Shown piece by piece: positions 16,070 through 24,195 of a stretch of DNA of 36,495 nt. Positions within the stretch are counted from its first letter, which is position 1. Each line of letters starts with the position of its first letter. Source of the stretch: Chloroflexota bacterium. Its GTDB lineage: Bacteria > Chloroflexota > Anaerolineae > Aggregatilineales > Phototrophicaceae. A program made the translations under genes and the position numbers. The stretch covers positions 1-36,495 of the forward strand of contig JAPOWG010000053.1 in NCBI GenBank assembly GCA_026707745.1. Direction: 5' to 3'. The notes beneath the pieces are model-generated. The model did no database searches. It was not told the origin of the DNA and saw only the letters and a program-made list of their open reading frames with translations.

Positions 16070-17761
16070 ATGGCGACAATTGCCGTACCCCTCGGGGGAG
16101 GACAAACAACTCAAGAGATCGAAGCGGTTAAGCGCCCCGCGCTAAGCGAATACCTGCGCTGGAGCGTTGATCACAAGATCATCGGCGTGCAATACGGCGT
16201 CACTTCCCTGCTCTTCTTTATCATCGGTGGCGCGCTAGCCATGGGCATCCGGCTTGAGCTTTGGACGCCCGAACTGGATTTTATGGTATCGGGCGCAGCC
16301 TATAACAGCCTCTTCACCATGCACGGCACCATCATGATCTTTCTCTTCATCATACCTATGTGGGCGGCTTACGGCAATTTCGTCGTGCCCCTGCAGCTGG
16401 GCGCAAAAGACATGGCCTTCCCCTGGCTGAATGCCTTCGCTTTCTGGCTGATACCACCGGCAGGCGTCGTCATGCTGCTGGGTTACTTCGTCAGTCCCGC
16501 CGAAGCCGGCTGGACCTCCTACCCGCCACTTTCGACGCTGTTCAGCGGCGACGGTCAGACACTTTGGGCGCTGGGCGCGCACTTGCTGGGGTTGTCGTCG
16601 ATTCTGGGTTCGATCAACTTCATCGTCACTATTCTTAACATGCGTCCGCCGGAAATGACCATCTGGCGCATGCCGCTGCTCTGTTGGGCGGTGCTGGCGA
16701 CGAGCATCATCGCCGTGATGGCGACCCCCTTCCTGGCCGGCGCCTTGACGCTGCTGCTGCTCGATCGCATGACCGGCACCACTTTTTTTGACGCCTCCGG
16801 CGGCGGCGATGTCCTGCTATGGCAGAATATATTCTGGTTTTACAGCCATCCGGCCGTGTACATCATGGTCTTGCCGGGCATGGGCGTGCTTTCCGAGGTG
16901 CTTTCGATCCACAGTCGCAAGCCCGTTTTCGGTTATCGCATGGTCGGGCTTTCCAGTATGGCCATCGCGATTGTCGGCTTCACCGTATGGGCGCACCACA
17001 TGTTCACCAGCCTGCAACCGGAGCTGCGCATTCCTTTTATGATCACTACCATGATCATCGCCGTGCCCACCGGCATCAAAATGTTCAGTTGGCTGGGCAC
17101 CATCTGGGGCGGCAAGATCCGCTTCACCAGCGCCATGCTCTTCGGGCTCGGCTTTATGTCGATGTTTGTCATCGGCGGCATTACCGGTGTCATGCTGGCG
17201 GCGCTGCCATTTGATATTCACGTTCACGATACCTACTTCGTCGTCAGCCACTTCCACTTTGTGCTATTCGGCGGCAGCGTCTTCGCCATCTACGCGGCGC
17301 TCTATCATTGGTTCCCCAAGATCACCGGCCGCATGATGGATGAAACGCTGGGCAGGATCCATTTCGTCTTCACCTATTTGGGCTTCCTGATCACCTTTTT
17401 CCCCATGCATATCGTCGGCATGCTAGGCATGCCGCGTCGCGTCGCCGTCTACGATCCCGCCTTTACCGACTTTAACAGGCTGATCAGCTTTGCGGCATTT
17501 GTCTTGGGATTCTCGACCTTTATCGTCCTTTACAACATTGTGCGCAGCTACTTCCATGGACCGATCGCCGGCGCCAATCCCTGGCGCGCCTTGACCCTGG
17601 AATGGGCCACGACCTCGCCACCACCGCCAACCAACTTCCATGACGATCCTATTCCTTACGAAGATCCCTACGGCTATGGCACCAAAGCGGCATCAGCTTA
17701 TATTGAAGCGATCGATATGGCATTTGACCGGCGCGAACCAGCGCCTTCCGGCGCTGACTAG
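16070..17761 (+). CDS. coxA: Cytochrome c oxidase subunit I, A2 (YS) type
   Basis: The 563-residue, 12-helix subunit carries heme a ligands H85 and H396, heme a3 ligand H394, and the CuB ligands H260, H309 and H310 (WAHHMFTS), with the crosslinked tyrosine Y264 in HPAVY. The K-channel segment PTGIKMFSW is present. The segment before CuB reads Y258-S259-H260-P-A-V-Y, so the D-channel glutamate of A1 enzymes (HPEVY) is replaced by the tyrosine-serine motif that defines A2-type caa3 oxidases, as in Rhodothermus-like enzymes. It reduces O2 to water and pumps protons. It lies 71 nt after coxB in the operon. Confidence 0.97.
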   Translation: MATIAVPLGGGQTTQEIEAVKRPALSEYLRWSVDHKIIGVQYGVTSLLFFIIGGALAMGIRLELWTPELDFMVSGAAYNSLFTMHGTIMIFLFIIPMWAAYGNFVVPLQLGAKDMAFPWLNAFAFWLIPPAGVVMLLGYFVSPAEAGWTSYPPLSTLFSGDGQTLWALGAHLLGLSSILGSINFIVTILNMRPPEMTIWRMPLLCWAVLATSIIAVMATPFLAGALTLLLLDRMTGTTFFDASGGGDVLLWQNIFWFYSHPAVYIMVLPGMGVLSEVLSIHSRKPVFGYRMVGLSSMAIAIVGFTVWAHHMFTSLQPELRIPFMITTMIIAVPTGIKMFSWLGTIWGGKIRFTSAMLFGLGFMSMFVIGGITGVMLAALPFDIHVHDTYFVVSHFHFVLFGGSVFAIYAALYHWFPKITGRMMDETLGRIHFVFTYLGFLITFFPMHIVGMLGMPRRVAVYDPAFTDFNRLISFAAFVLGFSTFIVLYNIVRSYFHGPIAGANPWRALTLEWATTSPPPPTNFHDDPIPYEDPYGYGTKAASAYIEAIDMAFDRREPAPSGAD

Positions 17762-17816
17762 GGGCGATTTGGCGCCTGTGCGATCCGCGCAAGTTGTGGA
17801 GTCTCTAGAGTTGAGT

Positions 17817-18428
17817 ATGACGACCTACATCGAGCGAACTGAGAAACAAAAAATAAGCGATCAGCGAGCTGCCGCAATTCGCCTGAAGAATAACCGGCTC
17901 GGCATGAACATCTTCCAAGTCAGTTGGATCATGGCCTTCATCGCTTTGATCGTAGTCAACTGGCAACTGCGCTTCAACTATTCGCAGTGGCCGCCGGCCG
18001 GCGTCCCGCCTTTTGATCTGATCTTGCCCAGCGTCGCCACCTTGGCCTTGCTCATAAGTTCCGTGCTAGTCGTACAGGCGCTGAAAGTACTGCGGCGTGG
18101 GTTTCCCATGGCGTTTCTTGTGAAGTGGCGGCTGGCGATTGGGCTGGGCGCCCTGTTCATGGCCATCATCGTCTATGAATTTCTGAACGTGTCCGACGCC
18201 GCGATGGCCACACAATATGGCAATACCTTTCGCTTGATGACAGGATTTCACTTTGTGCATGCCTTGGCAATCCTCGCGATCATGTGTCGCGTTTATCAAG
18301 GGGCAAAGCTGGGCAAATACAGCGGCGATGAACATGATTCCTGGGCGGTGGAAGGCGCGGCCAAGTTATGGTATTTCGTCACCTTCGCCTGGATGCTCTT
18401 TTACCTGGTGCTCTATTGGATTCGCTAA
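17817..18428 (+). CDS. Subunit III-like protein of heme-copper oxidase
   Basis: The 203-residue protein has about five hydrophobic segments, and its C terminus has the subunit III pattern FHFVHALAILAIMCRVYQG followed by AKLWYFVTFAWMLFYLVLYW, parallel to the YWHFVDVVW ending of the canonical subunit III encoded at 19528. The conserved HxxVGxxxL-type residues are only partly kept, so it is a divergent member. Subunit III stabilises the oxidase and its proton uptake; a second copy suggests a specialised role. The frame is open upstream to 17640 inside coxA, but I place the start at the ATG at 17817, where subunit III-like similarity begins and which avoids a 120-nt overlap. Confidence 0.75.
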   Translation: MTTYIERTEKQKISDQRAAAIRLKNNRLGMNIFQVSWIMAFIALIVVNWQLRFNYSQWPPAGVPPFDLILPSVATLALLISSVLVVQALKVLRRGFPMAFLVKWRLAIGLGALFMAIIVYEFLNVSDAAMATQYGNTFRLMTGFHFVHALAILAIMCRVYQGAKLGKYSGDEHDSWAVEGAAKLWYFVTFAWMLFYLVLYWIR

Positions 18429-18504
18429 TAGTCTCGCCGGAACAGGTGATTGGAAGAAAGACTCGCAGTTAGGACAGACCATCGGTCGTAGGGAGTAGCA
18501 ATTC

Positions 18505-19512
18505 ATGGACAAACCCGGTCTCGCGCGGGCCATACCTTACATGATCGCTGTATTCGTCTTGTCGCTGGCGATTGTCTATGGCATTCGCAGTCTACAAGAC
18601 ATGGATCCGGTCTGGATGAATGCGGATACCAGCGAAGGCGCGCAAGTCGGGCTGGTCTTGGCGGCATTTGCGTCCATGTTCGCCTTCATGTGGGGTGTCG
18701 GCGCCTTTGATCCCAAGATGAGCGAACATGGCGACGGCGCCCACGAAGAAGACGAATCAGCGCCGGAAAGCGAGTTCGCGCTAAGGACCAGCGGACCCGT
18801 CTTTCGGCTGGGCAAGTGGCTCTGGGACCTCGCCTGGCAGATCATCAACGACACGCCCAAGCCCATGCAATTCCCCTATTTGAACCTGGGGCTGCTGCTG
18901 ATCCGCTGGATCATCAATGTCGTCTGGTTCTTGATCTGGCTGGCGATCTTTGGCGGCTGGCGCTTCTTTCTGGGCGCTATCGCTGGCATCCCCGGCACGC
19001 TGGGCGCGGTCTTGATGAGCCTGTCTTGCTTGTGGCAGACTATGATCTTTTACGCCGGCCAACTCTTCCTTGTGCTAACGATTTCGGTGGTCAGCACTAT
19101 CATATTGTTCGCCTTCGCGCTTTTCCCGCATGGCCTGCGCTTGCAGACGGCCACGGAACCCAACGCCGATGCCGCCGCCAACGGATTTGGCGACTTTGTC
19201 ATTCCCATACAAGATATCCTGGGCTTGCTCTTGCCGCCCGATCATTTTTCAAACCAGACCATTGAAGGCACCAGTCAGTTCACAGTACTGCTCGGGTTTA
19301 TCTTCGTCATATTCATCTCCTTGGCGCTGGCAGCCGGCGGGATCGCGGTATTCTTTTATCTGGCGCATCGCGGTGTCAAGCAGGCGCAAGAAGTTGATCC
19401 GACAGATGGCGACCGCACACAGATACTTCCCGTCCGAGAAATGGGCAAGATCGCTGGCGGCGTCGCGGGCGTGATCCGCGCGATTCCGCACGCCATTGGT
19501 TACGAAAAATAA
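18505..19512 (+). CDS. Polytopic membrane protein of unknown function in the cox operon
   Basis: I do not recognise a family. The 335 residues show hydrophobic segments at about 9-28, 48-66, 128-160, 165-180, 185-213 and 258-285, giving about six or seven spans. An acidic loop (residues 75-95) separates the first pair from the rest. No heme, copper or cysteine motif is visible. It sits between the two subunit III-like genes, with the same strand, a 76-nt spacing before it and 15 nt after it, and a good AGGGAG ribosome binding site. Position suggests an oxidase accessory or assembly factor. This is an inference from context only. Confidence 0.7.
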   Translation: MDKPGLARAIPYMIAVFVLSLAIVYGIRSLQDMDPVWMNADTSEGAQVGLVLAAFASMFAFMWGVGAFDPKMSEHGDGAHEEDESAPESEFALRTSGPVFRLGKWLWDLAWQIINDTPKPMQFPYLNLGLLLIRWIINVVWFLIWLAIFGGWRFFLGAIAGIPGTLGAVLMSLSCLWQTMIFYAGQLFLVLTISVVSTIILFAFALFPHGLRLQTATEPNADAAANGFGDFVIPIQDILGLLLPPDHFSNQTIEGTSQFTVLLGFIFVIFISLALAAGGIAVFFYLAHRGVKQAQEVDPTDGDRTQILPVREMGKIAGGVAGVIRAIPHAIGYEK

Positions 19513-19527
19513 GGTGAGTGACACAGC

Positions 19528-20163
19528 ATGGCAGAAATGACCGCTAATCAACTGAGTGCCCCCGCCCACGACGATCACGGCCACATGAGCGCCGAAGAAC
19601 ATAACGAGAATATGAAGCTCGGCATGTGGCTCTACTTGGCATCCGAAATTGTCATCTTCTCGATGATGATCGTTGGCTATGTACTTTTCCGCATCAACGA
19701 ACCGGATGTCGTGGAACTGGCGCATTCAAAGCTCGGCGTAGGCTTGGTTACCGCCAATACCTTCGTTTTGCTTGCCAGCAGCTTCTTCATGGTGATGGGC
19801 TTACGGGCCATGCAGCAGGGCAATCGCGCGGGCATGCTGCGCTGGATCGGCGCGACAGCTTTGGGCGGCGCGGTGTTCCTGGCCGGTCAATACATCGAAT
19901 ACAGCGAACTTGCCCACCTGGGCATCACACTGGGCTACGACATCGAGTCGCAGTGGCAGACTTTTGGCATGCGCTTTTATGCTCCGACCTTCTTCCACGG
20001 CGCGCACGTCTTTGTTGGCGTGCTTTGGGCGCTGGAGGTGATGCGGCGCGGCGCCAAGGGTCGTTACGATAAGGACCCGATCGGCATTGAAATGTTCGGC
20101 CTTTACTGGCACTTTGTCGACGTGGTCTGGATTATGCTCTTCACCTTGATTTATCTGGTATGA
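19528..20163 (+). CDS. coxC: Cytochrome c oxidase subunit III
   Basis: The 211-residue protein starts with a histidine-rich cytoplasmic tail (APAHDDHGHMSAEEH), then five transmembrane segments: the first has MKLGMWLYLASEIVIFSMM, and the last two are preceded by the classical FHGAHVFVGVLW and YWHFVDVVWIMLFTLIYL motifs. Those motifs are diagnostic of CoxC/COX3. The five-helix length is usual for bacterial caa3 subunit III. It follows the unknown membrane protein by 15 nt and precedes the subunit IV gene by 100 nt, and belongs to the same operon. Confidence 0.95.
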   Translation: MAEMTANQLSAPAHDDHGHMSAEEHNENMKLGMWLYLASEIVIFSMMIVGYVLFRINEPDVVELAHSKLGVGLVTANTFVLLASSFFMVMGLRAMQQGNRAGMLRWIGATALGGAVFLAGQYIEYSELAHLGITLGYDIESQWQTFGMRFYAPTFFHGAHVFVGVLWALEVMRRGAKGRYDKDPIGIEMFGLYWHFVDVVWIMLFTLIYLV

Positions 20164-20263
20164 TGAACCGTCTTGCTCATAAGAACGAAAGCGCCAGTTG
20201 TTTTCTACAAGCGCGTCAGACCTTTTTCGCCGATTACGTGCCGAGCGGCTAGGAGCGTGACAC

Positions 20264-20656
20264 ATGGTTGAAGCTTCTCAGGAAATGACACAGGACGATC
20301 ACGGGCATCACAGCAACACCGTCAGGCTGCTCGGTCGCGACATCACCGTGGAAGGCGGTATTTACACTGTCGTCTTTGGCGGATTGGCCGTCCTGACCGT
20401 CATTGAAGTCCTCAGCGCCGAATTCCTCAAAAGCGCGATCCACGACGCGCCTAGCGCGGCAGCTGCGCTTACCGCGATCAAGGCGATCCTGCTTCTGGCT
20501 ATCGCGATTGTCAAGTCAAGTCTGGTCATCTGGTTCTATATGCATCTGAAAGATGAAAAGCGCATCCTGGCAGTGGTGCTCCTGCTGCCTCTGCTGATCG
20601 CCGCGCTATCGGTGATGTTTGTTCTGGCGGTCCCGCCGACTGGATATTCAATCTAA
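20264..20656 (+). CDS. coxD: Cytochrome c oxidase subunit IV (caa3/prokaryotic type)
   Basis: The 130-residue protein has three hydrophobic segments (about 33-50, 68-90 and 103-123). The conserved subunit IV motif IVKSSLVIWFYMHLKDEKRI spans the middle of the protein and its cytoplasmic loop. Like coxC it begins with a histidine-rich tail (DDHGHH). Subunit IV supports assembly or stability of the oxidase core. The AGGAG site 8-9 nt before the ATG is good. It is the last recognisable gene of the operon; I see no convincing intrinsic terminator after it, only a run of seven T at about 20687 without a stable stem. Confidence 0.9.
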   Translation: MVEASQEMTQDDHGHHSNTVRLLGRDITVEGGIYTVVFGGLAVLTVIEVLSAEFLKSAIHDAPSAAAALTAIKAILLLAIAIVKSSLVIWFYMHLKDEKRILAVVLLLPLLIAALSVMFVLAVPPTGYSI

Positions 20657-21244
20657 GCCGCAACTCCAGGGCAATCGCATCAAATTTTTTTCACCACCGA
20701 GAACACCTAGGGTCGCGTAGACACTGACCGCCAGCGCCGAGTTTAGAGTCGTTTGTCGACTTTCCCTCTAATTCCGTCACCTGAATACGGCAAAGTTGCC
20801 AGCGAAACTTCATCGAGCGCGGTAGCCCAAATTCGCCGGTTACGCGCCCAGCGGCTGTGGCAATTCCCCAAAACGCGACCATTTAGTCGCCACCTGCGCC
20901 CCAATCTGCGCTACCCTACATAAAACGCGCCTTAACAACCGAATCAGCCCGGCTGCAGGACGGACGCCAGATTGCCAAACTGCCGAAAAAACTTTTTCCC
21001 CGGCAATTGCCGCGGCGGCAAGCTTTGACTTCCCGAGCTTGAATTCCGGGACTGTGCGAGGAAATCTTGGGGGCGCCTCAGTCCTTCACGAAACCCGCCG
21101 GCCTCAAGATCCCCGAAGACGGGCAAACTGCGCATTCAGAATGGTAATTCTCGGCGCCCTTGGTGACTAATTAGTCAGTCCAATTTCCTACCATGTCAGT
21201 AGCCGCATTCTGATGCAATCGCCCTGGCCGCAACTCCGCATTCA
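20657..21244. other. Gene-poor stretch after the cox operon
   Basis: I see no supported gene in these 590 nt; the short open frames on the minus strand look random and lack ribosome binding sites. The stretch holds a weak hairpin near 20748-20762 (AGTCG arms), a 12-bp palindrome at 21001-21012 (CGGCAATTGCCG) and the 14-bp palindrome annotated at 21164. It may contain transcription end and start signals or decayed coding sequence. Confidence 0.5.
21164..21177. promoter_or_regulatory. 14-bp perfect palindrome upstream of the Uma2 gene
   Basis: TGACTAATTAGTCA is a perfect palindrome 68 nt before the candidate -35 box of the Uma2 gene. It has the form of a dimeric regulator's binding site. No regulator gene is adjacent. 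Confidence 0.35.
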
Positions 21245-21274
21245 ATGACACATCCCCCGCCCATATGATATACT
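21245..21274 (+). promoter_or_regulatory. Likely promoter of the Uma2 gene
   Basis: ATGACA (21245-21250, five of six matches to the -35 consensus) is followed after 18 nt by TATACT (21269-21274). Transcription would start about 20 nt before the Uma2 ATG, which has an AAAGGTG ribosome binding site. Confidence 0.5.
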
Positions 21275-21300
21275 CGGGCAAGCGAAAGGTGTAACTTGCG

Positions 21301-21882
21301 ATGGTCATTCAAGAGCGCTTGTTTGATGTGGATGATGTCTGGAGATTGGCGCACGATCCCGACAACGAAAATGTCCGCTTCGAACTCATCGACGGAGAAC
21401 TGTTCACTATGGTGCCCCCTGGTAGAAGACACGGACTGCTGGCAGTCGAGATTGCCGGCTACTTGTGGCAATACAGCAAACTCCACCCACTAGGAGAAGT
21501 AACAACCGATTCGGGATATTTTTCAGCGGATGATCTCCACACATTGCTGGGTCCCGATGTGGCTTTTCTGCGTTACGACCGCCTGCCACAGCCGCCAACA
21601 GAGAAATATGTACCCGTGATGCCGGACCTGGCGGTGGAGATTCGTTCGCCCTTTGACACGCTTGCCAAAGTGCGCCGAAAAGCGGAAGTTTATCTACGGC
21701 GCGGCACGACCATAGTTTGGATCGTATTGCCTAAGCAAGAAGGCGTCGAAGTGTGGCGCCTGGATGAATCCGGTCAATTGCGCTCCGAGTTTCTCGGTGT
21801 GGGCGACAAGCTGAGCGGCGACGAAACTTTGCCTGGCTTCGAACTAGAAATCAGTCTCCTGTTTCCCAAAAAACAAGACTGA
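21301..21882 (+). CDS. Uma2 family (DUF820) putative nuclease
   Basis: The 193-residue protein matches the Uma2/DUF820 PD-(D/E)XK fold: YELIDGEL-type start (FELIDGELF near residue 26), the acidic motif LLGPDVAFLR near residues 82-91, DLAVEIRSP near residue 110, and the KAEVYLRRGTTIVWIV segment. The core residues of the family (D in GPDV, E in VEI, K in RRKAEVY) appear present. Uma2 genes are numerous in cyanobacteria and Chloroflexota; their biological role is not established, although nuclease activity is assumed from the fold. It stands alone with its own likely promoter. Confidence 0.88.
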   Translation: MVIQERLFDVDDVWRLAHDPDNENVRFELIDGELFTMVPPGRRHGLLAVEIAGYLWQYSKLHPLGEVTTDSGYFSADDLHTLLGPDVAFLRYDRLPQPPTEKYVPVMPDLAVEIRSPFDTLAKVRRKAEVYLRRGTTIVWIVLPKQEGVEVWRLDESGQLRSEFLGVGDKLSGDETLPGFELEISLLFPKKQD

Positions 21883-21930
21883 GACCAGGCGCTTCTCACT
21901 GCTCTAGTCGAAAAATACAAGGAGGGTGGC

Positions 21931-22356
21931 ATGCCCGTTGAAATCACGCTGCGCGATAACACCCGAACCACAATCAAAGTACGAGATCACGAATGGCATA
22001 TCGACGAACCGGTCGGAGATGGCGGCACCGATACGGCTCCTACTCCCGGTGAAATGATGCTGGGCGCGCTGGGCTCGTGCATGGCGATCACCTGCAAAAT
22101 GTACGCCGAGCGCAAGGGCTGGGACCTGCAGGTCGTCGACGTAAAAGTTGATTACGAGCGATTCAAAGGCTCGGACTATCCCATGCACGACGGCGACGAT
22201 CTCTATGTACATGAGGTGCGAAAGGCTTTGACATTTCACGGTGATTTGGACGACAAGCAGCGGGAGCGCCTTTACGATATCGCCAGCAGGTGCCCCATCC
22301 ATCGTCTGCTAGGCAGCCCCACTTATTTCGTCGGGATGGCGCTGGAGGGAGGATAG
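21931..22356 (+). CDS. OsmC family protein
   Basis: The 141-residue protein has the two OsmC cysteines: ALGSCMAITCKMYAERKG near residues 48-65 and ASRCPIHRLL near residue 125, with the EMMLGALGSC segment typical of the family. OsmC/Ohr proteins reduce hydroperoxides with a peroxidatic cysteine pair, but this YhfA-like subgroup is less well defined and may not be a peroxidase. A strong AAGGAGG site lies 5 nt before the ATG. It follows the Uma2 gene by 48 nt on the same strand, with no clear functional link. Confidence 0.88.
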   Translation: MPVEITLRDNTRTTIKVRDHEWHIDEPVGDGGTDTAPTPGEMMLGALGSCMAITCKMYAERKGWDLQVVDVKVDYERFKGSDYPMHDGDDLYVHEVRKALTFHGDLDDKQRERLYDIASRCPIHRLLGSPTYFVGMALEGG

Positions 22357-22548
22357 GCGCGGCCTTCGCCCAATTGCCCGGCTTCTCCACGCAAAGCCCT
22401 GGCACTCTTTTTATAAACCCCCTTGCTCATGCAAGGAGAAGCTTTATTATGTTGTGCGAGCGCGACATTCCTGTGACATTCTCGCCGCCGTCGAGCAGCT
22501 GTGGTTCACTGACCGGCGCGCTAGTATAAGGCCTTTGAGCGAGGCGCG

Positions 22549-23391
22549 ATGGTTTCCAATCCCAAAATACTTCTCGAAAGCTACGACCTCTTCCCCAAAA
22601 AGAGCTTGGGGCAGAACTTCATGCACGACCCGCAGGCTTTGGACAAGATCGTCGATTCCGCAGACCTGACAGCCGCTGATGCGGTGGTGGAAGTCGGGGC
22701 AGGTACCGGCTCGCTCACAGCGAAATTGGCGGAACGCTGCCACGAGGTCTTCGCGATCGAAGTAGACCAACGGCTGCAACCTGTACTTGAAGACCGCTTC
22801 GACGAGGTGTCCAACGTCTACCTCGTTTTTGATGACGTGCTAAAGACCGACATCAATACGTTGCTGGGGAACCAGGAATATATCGTGGTCGCCAACGTGC
22901 CTTATTATATCAGCAGCGCCATTCTCTGGCACTTCCTCGAAGCCGATTTGCCGCCGCGGCGAATGGTACTGACGATGCAATACGAGGTAGCGGAACGTAT
23001 CGTTTCGGGCGAGGGCATGATGAACCTGCTTGCGGTCGCGCTTCAGTATTACGGCGTCCCGAAGATTGTCGGCAAGTTGAGCCCGGCCGTCTTTTGGCCG
23101 CGCCCTAACATCCATAGCGCCATCGTGCGGATCGAAACGCATAAGAGCGCCCCCGTCGCCGTACCTTCCACGGAGGCTTTTTTTCGCGTGGTCAGGGCCG
23201 GGTTCAGCATGAAACGCAAACAACTTAAGAACGCGCTGTCGGGTGGACTAGGCATTAGGTCGGCGCGGACAAGCGAACTGCTACGCGCGGCTGGCATTGA
23301 TCCGCAGCGCCGCGCCGAGACGCTAACGCTGTCGGAATGGGCTGGCTTGACCCGGACCATTCATCAGAGCGGCGATGTACTGTTTTTGTAA
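22549..23391 (+). CDS. rsmA: 16S rRNA (adenine(1518)-N6/adenine(1519)-N6)-dimethyltransferase
   Basis: The 280-residue protein starts with the KsgA motif KKSLGQNFMHDPQAL, has SAM-binding VEVGAGTGSLT near residues 48-58 and the catalytic NVPYYI motif near residue 111, plus the C-terminal helical domain with FSMKRKQLKNAL. It dimethylates the two adjacent adenines in the 3' terminal hairpin of 16S rRNA and acts as a late check on small-subunit assembly. Length is normal. A weak stem-loop (CCTTGC/GCAAGG) lies about 120 nt upstream of the start. Also called KsgA. Confidence 0.96.
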   Translation: MVSNPKILLESYDLFPKKSLGQNFMHDPQALDKIVDSADLTAADAVVEVGAGTGSLTAKLAERCHEVFAIEVDQRLQPVLEDRFDEVSNVYLVFDDVLKTDINTLLGNQEYIVVANVPYYISSAILWHFLEADLPPRRMVLTMQYEVAERIVSGEGMMNLLAVALQYYGVPKIVGKLSPAVFWPRPNIHSAIVRIETHKSAPVAVPSTEAFFRVVRAGFSMKRKQLKNALSGGLGIRSARTSELLRAAGIDPQRRAETLTLSEWAGLTRTIHQSGDVLFL

Positions 23392-23552
23392 ACCGCGGCG
23401 CTCATCCGACAAGCGGGCTCCATGTGCGTGGGCGGGGCAGACTTTTCGCCGCCGCCGAGCGGCTCTGACGAAGATTTAACGTCCCCGTAGGAATTCAGCA
23501 ATAATCTGCGTCCATACTGTAAGCAAAAGCAACGGACGGAAGGACAAGAATC

Positions 23553-24089
23553 ATGGGCAAGGAAGTAGCGACCTTGGGCGGCGGCTGCTTTTGGTGCGTG
23601 GAAGCTGTCTACAGTCAGTTGACCGGCGTCGAATCGGCGATATCCGGTTACATGGGCGGCCACGTCAACAACCCAACTTACGAGCAGGTCTGCACCAAGA
23701 CCACTGGCCATGCCGAGGTCGTCAATGTCACGTTTGACAACGAGGTCATTAGTTTCCAGGACGTGCTGGACATCTTTTTCACCATCCACGATCCCACCAC
23801 GCTAAACCGACAGGGAAACGACCGAGGACCGCAGTACCGCTCGGGCATCTGGCACCATTCGGAAGAGCAACGCCAAATCGCTGAGGATACGATCAAGCGC
23901 TTGGAAGCGGAGAAACTTTATCGGAAGCAATTTGTGACCGAGGTCACGCCGGCAAGCACATTCTGGGTTGCCGAGAACTACCACCAGAACTACTTCGCCA
24001 ACAATCCCACACAGGGCTATTGCAGCTATGTCATCGCGCCAAAAGTCGCCAAATTCCGCAAGCAATACTTCGAGCGCCTCAAAGCCTAA
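23553..24089 (+). CDS. msrA: Peptide-methionine (S)-S-oxide reductase MsrA
   Basis: The 178-residue enzyme has the MsrA active-site motif GGGC12FWC15VEAVY at its N terminus, and the family segments GYMGG, YEQVCTKTTGHAEVV and the DPTTLNRQGNDRGPQYRS substrate loop. C12 is the nucleophile that reduces the S epimer of methionine sulfoxide. The resolving cysteine is likely the one near the C terminus (GYCSYV). The start has a GGAAGGA site 9 nt upstream. There is no MsrB domain or gene nearby. It is convergent with rplA across a hairpin terminator. Confidence 0.96.
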   Translation: MGKEVATLGGGCFWCVEAVYSQLTGVESAISGYMGGHVNNPTYEQVCTKTTGHAEVVNVTFDNEVISFQDVLDIFFTIHDPTTLNRQGNDRGPQYRSGIWHHSEEQRQIAEDTIKRLEAEKLYRKQFVTEVTPASTFWVAENYHQNYFANNPTQGYCSYVIAPKVAKFRKQYFERLKA

Positions 24090-24121
24090 AACGCTTCATC
24101 AGGAGCCAGTGCAAAAAGACG

Positions 24122-24142
24122 GGGCGAGCCACAGGCTCGCCC
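24122..24142. terminator. Bidirectional intrinsic terminator between msrA and rplA
   Basis: A perfect 9-bp stem (GGGCGAGCC / GGCTCGCCC) with loop ACA is followed on the plus strand by TTATTAATT. On the minus strand it is followed by a run of five T after three bases. It fits termination of both convergent units. Confidence 0.8.
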
Positions 24143-24195
24143 TTATTAATTGACGTCGAATGCGATGACGCGCCATTGACCCTGGTCTGGCTTGC

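Noticed and set aside
17640..17816. N-terminal extension of the divergent subunit III protein into coxA
   Set aside because: The extra residues are the out-of-frame coxA end and resemble no subunit III; the ATG at 17817 fits the family start.
22480..23470. Similar GCCGCCG-GAGC strings near 22485 and 23450
   Set aside because: The shared string is short and G+C-rich and the flanks do not match, so I treat it as chance.
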